In this document: positions 4,336-8,107 of the stretch, piece by piece
Numbering within the stretch: position 1 is the first letter of the stretch
How the letters are laid out: each line of letters begins with the position of its first letter
From: Anaerolineae bacterium
GTDB taxonomy: Bacteria; Chloroflexota; Anaerolineae; Anaerolineales; E44-bin32
Length of the DNA stretch: 8,107 nucleotides
Direction: 5' to 3'
NCBI GenBank assembly: GCA_030598885.1
Contig: JAUVOZ010000089.1
Span: forward strand, 1-8,107
Program-made: the position numbers and the translations under genes
The notes under the pieces: generated by a model
Told to the model about the DNA's origin: nothing
Database searches by the model: none
The model's input: the letters and a program-made list of their open reading frames with translations, nothing else

Positions 4336-6360
4336 ATGCGTGATCCCGGTCTTGAGACACGAGCCATCAATACCATCCGGTTTCTCGCCGCTGATGCTGT
4401 TCAGCGTGCTAATTCAGGTCACCCGGGAATGCCAATGGGAACAGCGACGATGGCCTACGTCCTATGGACCCGGCACTTAAAATATTACCCAACTGATCCG
4501 GCTTGGCCTGATCGGGATCGCTTTATCTTATCGGCTGGTCACGGCTCGATGCTGCTATATGCAATGTTACATCTGACAGGATACGACCTGCCAATGGAGG
4601 AATTGAAGCGGTTCCGCCAGTGGGAGAGCATGACCCCCGGTCATCCCGAGTATGGCGACACGCCAGGGGTGGAATCGACGACAGGGCCTCTGGGCCAAGG
4701 CTTCGCTCTGGGCGTGGGCATGGCTATTGCGACTGAACATCTGGCAGCTATGTACAACCGAGAGGGATTCACGATCTTCGATCACTACATCTATTCCATC
4801 GTCTCGGATGGGGACCTGATGGAGGGAGTTGCTTCTGAGGCGGCCTCGATAGCCGGTCACCTGAAACTAAGCTGCCTGATTTACCTTTATGATGACAACC
4901 GAATAAGCATTGACGGCAGCACAGATTTGACTTTCACTGAGGACCGCGCGGCGCGGTTTCAGGCATATGGTTGGCATGTGCTTCATGTACCTGATGGGAA
5001 TGATGTGGAGGCTCTGGATCAGGCACTTAGTGCGGCTAAAGTTGATCCCCGTCCCTCACTTATCATCTGTCGGACTCATATTGGATATGGGATGCCAACC
5101 AAGCAAGACACATCGGCTGCTCACGGTGAACCGCCTGGAGAAAAGGAGCTTGCCGGGGCGAAGGAACGTCTAGGTTGGCCTCAAGAGCCTAGCTTCTATG
5201 TTCCAGATGATGTGGGTGAGTTTCTTCACTCTGCCGGACAACGTGGCAAACAGGTGTATGAAGCCTGGGAGGACATGTTCAACCGTTATCGCACAACCTA
5301 TCGGGACATGGCCGCACAGCTCGAACGGTCCCTTGCCGGGGACCTTCCTGAAGATCTAATCAATCGAATTCCGATTTTCCCATCCGATCCAAAGGGAACC
5401 GCAACCCGCGCCAGCTCGGGGAAGGTACTGAATGCACTCGCATCGTCTATGCCAGAATTAATTGGCGGCTCGGCTGATCTTACCGGATCCAACATGACTG
5501 CCATTAAAGGTGAACAGCCCTTCACCGCGAAGGATCGAGGCAGTCGATATCTACACTTTGGCGTCCGCGAACATTCCATGGGGGCAATCTTAAACGGCTT
5601 GGCTCTACATGGTGGTTTGGTTCCTTTTGGGGCGACCTTTTTAGTCTTCTCTGACTACATGCGCCCAGCAATCCGCTTGGCCGCGATGATGGGGCAGCGG
5701 GTGATCTATGTCTTGACCCACGACTCGATCGGTCTGGGTGAGGACGGTCCGACCCATCAACCGATTGAACATTTAGCCTCTCTGCGTGCGATCCCAAACT
5801 TGACGGTGATTCGTCCGGCTGATGCCAACGAAGTGGCTGTCAGCTGGTTGGTGGCATTGGAGAGAACTACTGGTCCAACAGCTCTAGCGCTGAGCCGACA
5901 GGCAGTACCGACATATGACCGTGAGCGCTACGCGTCGGCTGATGGCGTACGATGGGGAGCGTATGTATTAGCCGATCTGGGGGAGGGTGAGCCTAATTTG
6001 ATCCTGATGTCATCTGGCTCGGAAGTGCTTCTGATGGTTAAAGCGGGGGAGAAGTTGGCTGAGATGGGCGCGACGGTGCGGCTGGTATCGTTTCCATCGT
6101 GGGAGTTGTTCGCTGAACAGACGGTAGAGTACCGTCAGCAGGTTCTGAAGCCAAGTATATCCGCTCGCATTGCTATCGAAGCTGGTTCACCCCAAGGTTG
6201 GGAGCGATGGGTCGGAGATCGAGGGGTTATCATAGGTTTAGACCGATTCGGAGCCTCAGCTCCCTACGGAGAACTATACCGTCACCTGGGATTGACTGTT
6301 GAACGCATTATCGCCGAGGCTCAGCGGATGCTCGGTGATATCGTAGTTTTGGAGGCTTAA
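4336..6360 (+). CDS. tkt: Transketolase
   Basis: Transketolase moves two-carbon ketol units between sugar phosphates using thiamine diphosphate and a divalent metal, linking ribose-5-P, xylulose-5-P, erythrose-4-P and glycolytic sugars in the cytoplasm. At 674 residues it has the normal full length. The N-terminal cofactor domain has SGHPGMPMG (27-35), GHGS (68-71), TTGPLGQG (115-122), SDGDLMEG (157-164), YDDNRISIDG (185-194, with the metal-binding Asn) and HGEPPG (263-268). The middle domain has SADLTGSN (379-386), FGVREHSMGAILNG (408-421, with the catalytic Glu E412) and LTHDSIGLGEDGPTHQP (460-476). The C-terminal domain follows to LEA. The ATG has GGAG 7 bases upstream. It is the first recognisable gene of a pentose phosphate operon with rpiB and tal. 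No missing key residue was seen. Confidence 0.98.
   Translation: MRDPGLETRAINTIRFLAADAVQRANSGHPGMPMGTATMAYVLWTRHLKYYPTDPAWPDRDRFILSAGHGSMLLYAMLHLTGYDLPMEELKRFRQWESMTPGHPEYGDTPGVESTTGPLGQGFALGVGMAIATEHLAAMYNREGFTIFDHYIYSIVSDGDLMEGVASEAASIAGHLKLSCLIYLYDDNRISIDGSTDLTFTEDRAARFQAYGWHVLHVPDGNDVEALDQALSAAKVDPRPSLIICRTHIGYGMPTKQDTSAAHGEPPGEKELAGAKERLGWPQEPSFYVPDDVGEFLHSAGQRGKQVYEAWEDMFNRYRTTYRDMAAQLERSLAGDLPEDLINRIPIFPSDPKGTATRASSGKVLNALASSMPELIGGSADLTGSNMTAIKGEQPFTAKDRGSRYLHFGVREHSMGAILNGLALHGGLVPFGATFLVFSDYMRPAIRLAAMMGQRVIYVLTHDSIGLGEDGPTHQPIEHLASLRAIPNLTVIRPADANEVAVSWLVALERTTGPTALALSRQAVPTYDRERYASADGVRWGAYVLADLGEGEPNLILMSSGSEVLLMVKAGEKLAEMGATVRLVSFPSWELFAEQTVEYRQQVLKPSISARIAIEAGSPQGWERWVGDRGVIIGLDRFGASAPYGELYRHLGLTVERIIAEAQRMLGDIVVLEA
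6351..6355 (+). promoter_or_regulatory. Ribosome binding site of rpiB inside the end of tkt
   Basis: GGAGG lies 7 bases before ATG 6363 and within the last codons of tkt. It supports the start and translational coupling of the two genes. Confidence 0.75.
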
Positions 6361-6362
6361 CG

Positions 6363-6827
6363 ATGAAGGTGGCAGTGGCCTGTGATCATGGAGGTTTCCG
6401 GTTAAAAGAGACTGTGCTTGAGGTGGTCCGGAAAAGTGGACATGAAGCGATCGACCTGGGGACTCATTCTACCGACCCGGTTGATTACCCGGATTATGCG
6501 GAAAAAGTTGGTCTTGCCTTGCAACACGGAGAAGTAGATCGGGGAATCCTAATCTGCGGCTCAGGAGTTGGTGCGGCTGTGGCTGCCAACAAGATGCGAG
6601 GCATTCGGGCTGGGGTATGCCACGATACATATTCAGCCCACCAATCAGTTGAGCACGACGATGTAAACGTGCTCGCGCTGGGAGCACGCATTATTGGGCC
6701 AGAACTGACCGTCGAACTGGTCCAGGCTTTCCTAGGCGCTAGCTTCACTGGTGAGGAACGGCATATCCGTCGTTTGTCGAAAGTTTCAAATTTAGAGCGT
6801 TGTGGGTCGGATTTGGAGGATGTATGA
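6363..6827 (+). CDS. rpiB: Ribose-5-phosphate isomerase B (RpiB/LacAB family)
   Basis: RpiB interconverts ribose-5-phosphate and ribulose-5-phosphate. The 154 residues include the short core CDHGGFRLK (7-15), TDPVDYPDYA (37-46), ICGSGVGAAVAANKMRGIRA (64-83) and VEHDDVNVLALGARIIG (96-112). D8, the catalytic Cys C65 and H98 are all in place. The position after CG is Ser rather than the Thr of E. coli RpiB. The Asn after the His is Asp here (HDD instead of HND), which I think is common in some lineages. The C-terminal SKVSNLERCGSDLEDV is a modest helical tail. The gene begins 2 bases after the tkt stop and its own stop overlaps the next start, so it is in the middle of one operon. The related LacA/LacB (galactose-6-P isomerase) function is unlikely given tkt and tal on either side. 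Confidence 0.95.
   Translation: MKVAVACDHGGFRLKETVLEVVRKSGHEAIDLGTHSTDPVDYPDYAEKVGLALQHGEVDRGILICGSGVGAAVAANKMRGIRAGVCHDTYSAHQSVEHDDVNVLALGARIIGPELTVELVQAFLGASFTGEERHIRRLSKVSNLERCGSDLEDV
6815..6820 (+). promoter_or_regulatory. Ribosome binding site of the transaldolase gene inside rpiB
   Basis: GGAGGA lies within the last codons of rpiB, a few bases before ATG 6824. This start overlaps the rpiB stop as ATGA, so coupling is likely. Confidence 0.75.
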
Positions 6828-8107
6828 AACCCATCCAGCGGGTGCATGAACTTGGTCAGTCGCTGTGGTTGGATTACATCCGTCGGGATTTAATCGAGTC
6901 CGGGGAATTAGAGCAGCGCATCAAAAGGGGAGAAATTCGTGGAGTGACTTCAAACCCCACGATTTTTGAGAAGGCCATAGCCGGCAGCGATCTCTATACG
7001 GCCTCTTTACGTTTCTTAGCCCAGGCTGGTTGGAAAGCAGAGAATATTTTTGATGCTTTATCGATCGAAGATGTCCGAGCAGCGACCGAGGTATTTCTAC
7101 CACTGTATGAAGAGACCAATGGACGGGATGGTTTTGTCTCGATCGAGGTAAACCCCAGACTGGCCGACAACACCTCCCGCACACTCAGCGAAGTGCGGCG
7201 GCTTTGGGGAATTGTCAATCGCCCGAACGTGATGATCAAAATCCCCGCCACGAAGGCAGGTATACCGGCTATCGAGCGAGCAATTGCAGAGGGTATTAAC
7301 GTCAATGTTACCTTAATTTTCTCCCTCGATCGCTATTCAGACGTCATGGAAGCTTATCTGCGTGGTCTGGAAACTCGGTTGGAGCAAGGATCCTCGCTGG
7401 ATCATGTGGCTTCGGTGGCTTCGTTCTTTGTCTCACGGGTGGACACTGCGGTCGATGCGTTGCTGGAAGAGGTTGTGCGCAAGGATGGTCTCAGTGTTGA
7501 ACGAGCCGATGCCCTACTAGGCAAGGCGGCCATCGCCAGTGCCAAGTTGGCTTATGCTCAATTCAACGCCGCTTTTAGCGGACCTCGGTTTGATATCCTG
7601 GCTCAGCATGGCGCTCGACTTCAACGACCGCTATGGGCCTCTACCAGTACTAAAAACCCGGCTTATCCTGATACTTACTATGTTGACAACTTGATCGGCC
7701 CTAATACGGTTAATACCCTGCCTCCTCACACGCTTGAAGCATTCCGAGAGCATGGTGCAGCGGATCTGACCCTTGAACAGGGCCTCTCAGTCGCACGCGC
7801 CCAACTCGATGCACTAGAGGCGGTCAACATCTCGATAGAGGCGGTAACCCAACAACTCGAGCATGAGGGGGTAACCAAATTTGCCCAGTCCTACACATCA
7901 CTGTTGAGAACTATCCGTAGCCAGTCTGTTGTGCTACGTAAGGAGCTTGGCCCTCTGCTCACGGATGTGCAATTGGCACTTGAAGAATTAGAAAGGGAGG
8001 AGGTGGGTCGGCGGCTTTGGCAGGGTGACCCAAGTCTTTGGACACAGAAGTCAGCGGTTGCAGGGGAAATTCGTGAGCGACTTGGCTGGTTGAACCTTCC
8101 ACAAGAA
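6824..8107 (+). CDS. tal: Transaldolase, probably the N-terminal part of a transaldolase/glucose-6-phosphate isomerase fusion (partial)
   Basis: Transaldolase moves a three-carbon dihydroxyacetone unit between sedoheptulose-7-P and glyceraldehyde-3-P by a Schiff-base lysine. I translated 428 codons with no stop; the right end is cut by the window. Transaldolase motifs are WLDYIRRDL (15-23, with catalytic Asp D17), GVTSNPTIFEKAI (40-52), VSIEVNPRLADNT (105-117), VMIKIPATKAG (136-146, Schiff-base Lys K139), NVNVTLIFSL (159-168), ASFFVSRVDTAVD (199-211) and LWASTSTKNPAYPDTYYVDN (270-289). The transaldolase part should end near residue 365. The frame then continues through RRLWQGDPSLWTQ (396-408) and EIRERLGWL (415-423), which looks like the linker and start of the phosphoglucose isomerase domain in Tal-Pgi fusions. 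A single-domain transaldolase would already have stopped. The isomerase domain itself is outside the window, so fusion is an inference. It is last of the tkt-rpiB-tal set seen here. Confidence 0.92.
   Translation, partial: MKPIQRVHELGQSLWLDYIRRDLIESGELEQRIKRGEIRGVTSNPTIFEKAIAGSDLYTASLRFLAQAGWKAENIFDALSIEDVRAATEVFLPLYEETNGRDGFVSIEVNPRLADNTSRTLSEVRRLWGIVNRPNVMIKIPATKAGIPAIERAIAEGINVNVTLIFSLDRYSDVMEAYLRGLETRLEQGSSLDHVASVASFFVSRVDTAVDALLEEVVRKDGLSVERADALLGKAAIASAKLAYAQFNAAFSGPRFDILAQHGARLQRPLWASTSTKNPAYPDTYYVDNLIGPNTVNTLPPHTLEAFREHGAADLTLEQGLSVARAQLDALEAVNISIEAVTQQLEHEGVTKFAQSYTSLLRTIRSQSVVLRKELGPLLTDVQLALEELEREEVGRRLWQGDPSLWTQKSAVAGEIRERLGWLNLPQE

Noticed and set aside
6363..6827. RpiB as an inactive or galactose-6-phosphate-type isomerase because of HDD and CGSG variants
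   Set aside because: The key Asp, Cys and His are present, such variants appear common, and the tkt/tal context supports ribose-5-phosphate isomerase.

Overview
The window reads as ordinary bacterial chromosome. It holds two metabolic gene groups separated by a short stretch with two unidentified small genes. No rRNA, tRNA, CRISPR array, transposase, phage gene or plasmid function was seen. Base composition looks roughly balanced and even by eye. The source is probably a Chloroflexota bacterium (Anaerolineae or a relative). That guess rests on the transaldolase reading on into what looks like a fused glucose-6-phosphate isomerase, on a FabL-type reductase and on the style of the RpiB sequence. 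It is an inference from family knowledge, not a database result.

Region 1 (1-2313) is a folate/pterin cluster. Three genes run leftward as a tight unit: a pteridine-reductase-like (FolM/PTR1-type) short-chain reductase, folB and folK. folK starts with TTG, overlaps the end of folB and runs off the left edge. folE, the first enzyme of the pathway, is transcribed divergently. The 108 bases between the two starts carry a 15-bp inverted repeat and a 10-bp palindrome that look like operator sites. Together FolE, FolB and FolK supply most steps from GTP to hydroxymethyl-dihydropterin diphosphate. The reductase could make a tetrahydropterin or dihydrofolate-derived product. Its Asp-Tyr-Lys catalytic set is the most informative detail in this region.

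Region 2 (2363-4247) starts with a leftward fabL-like gene for an enoyl-ACP reductase of fatty-acid synthesis, convergent with folE. A 319-base gap with short repeats follows. Then come two rightward small genes: a soluble, helical protein of about 116 residues and an 81-residue membrane hairpin protein. I do not recognise either.

Region 3 (4336-8107) is a rightward operon for the non-oxidative pentose phosphate pathway: transketolase (tkt), ribose-5-phosphate isomerase B (rpiB, 2 bases after tkt) and a transaldolase (tal, overlapping rpiB by 4 bases). The tal frame continues about 60 residues past the usual transaldolase end and is open at the right edge, consistent with a Tal-Pgi fusion. 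These enzymes interconvert ribose-5-phosphate, ribulose-5-phosphate and glycolytic sugar phosphates. Ribulose-phosphate 3-epimerase (rpe) is not in the window.

I found no clearly new system. The most useful leads are the FolM/PTR1-type reductase in a folate operon, the FabL-type Tyr-X6-Lys reductase, the paired palindromes in the divergent folate promoter and the truncated Tal-Pgi fusion.
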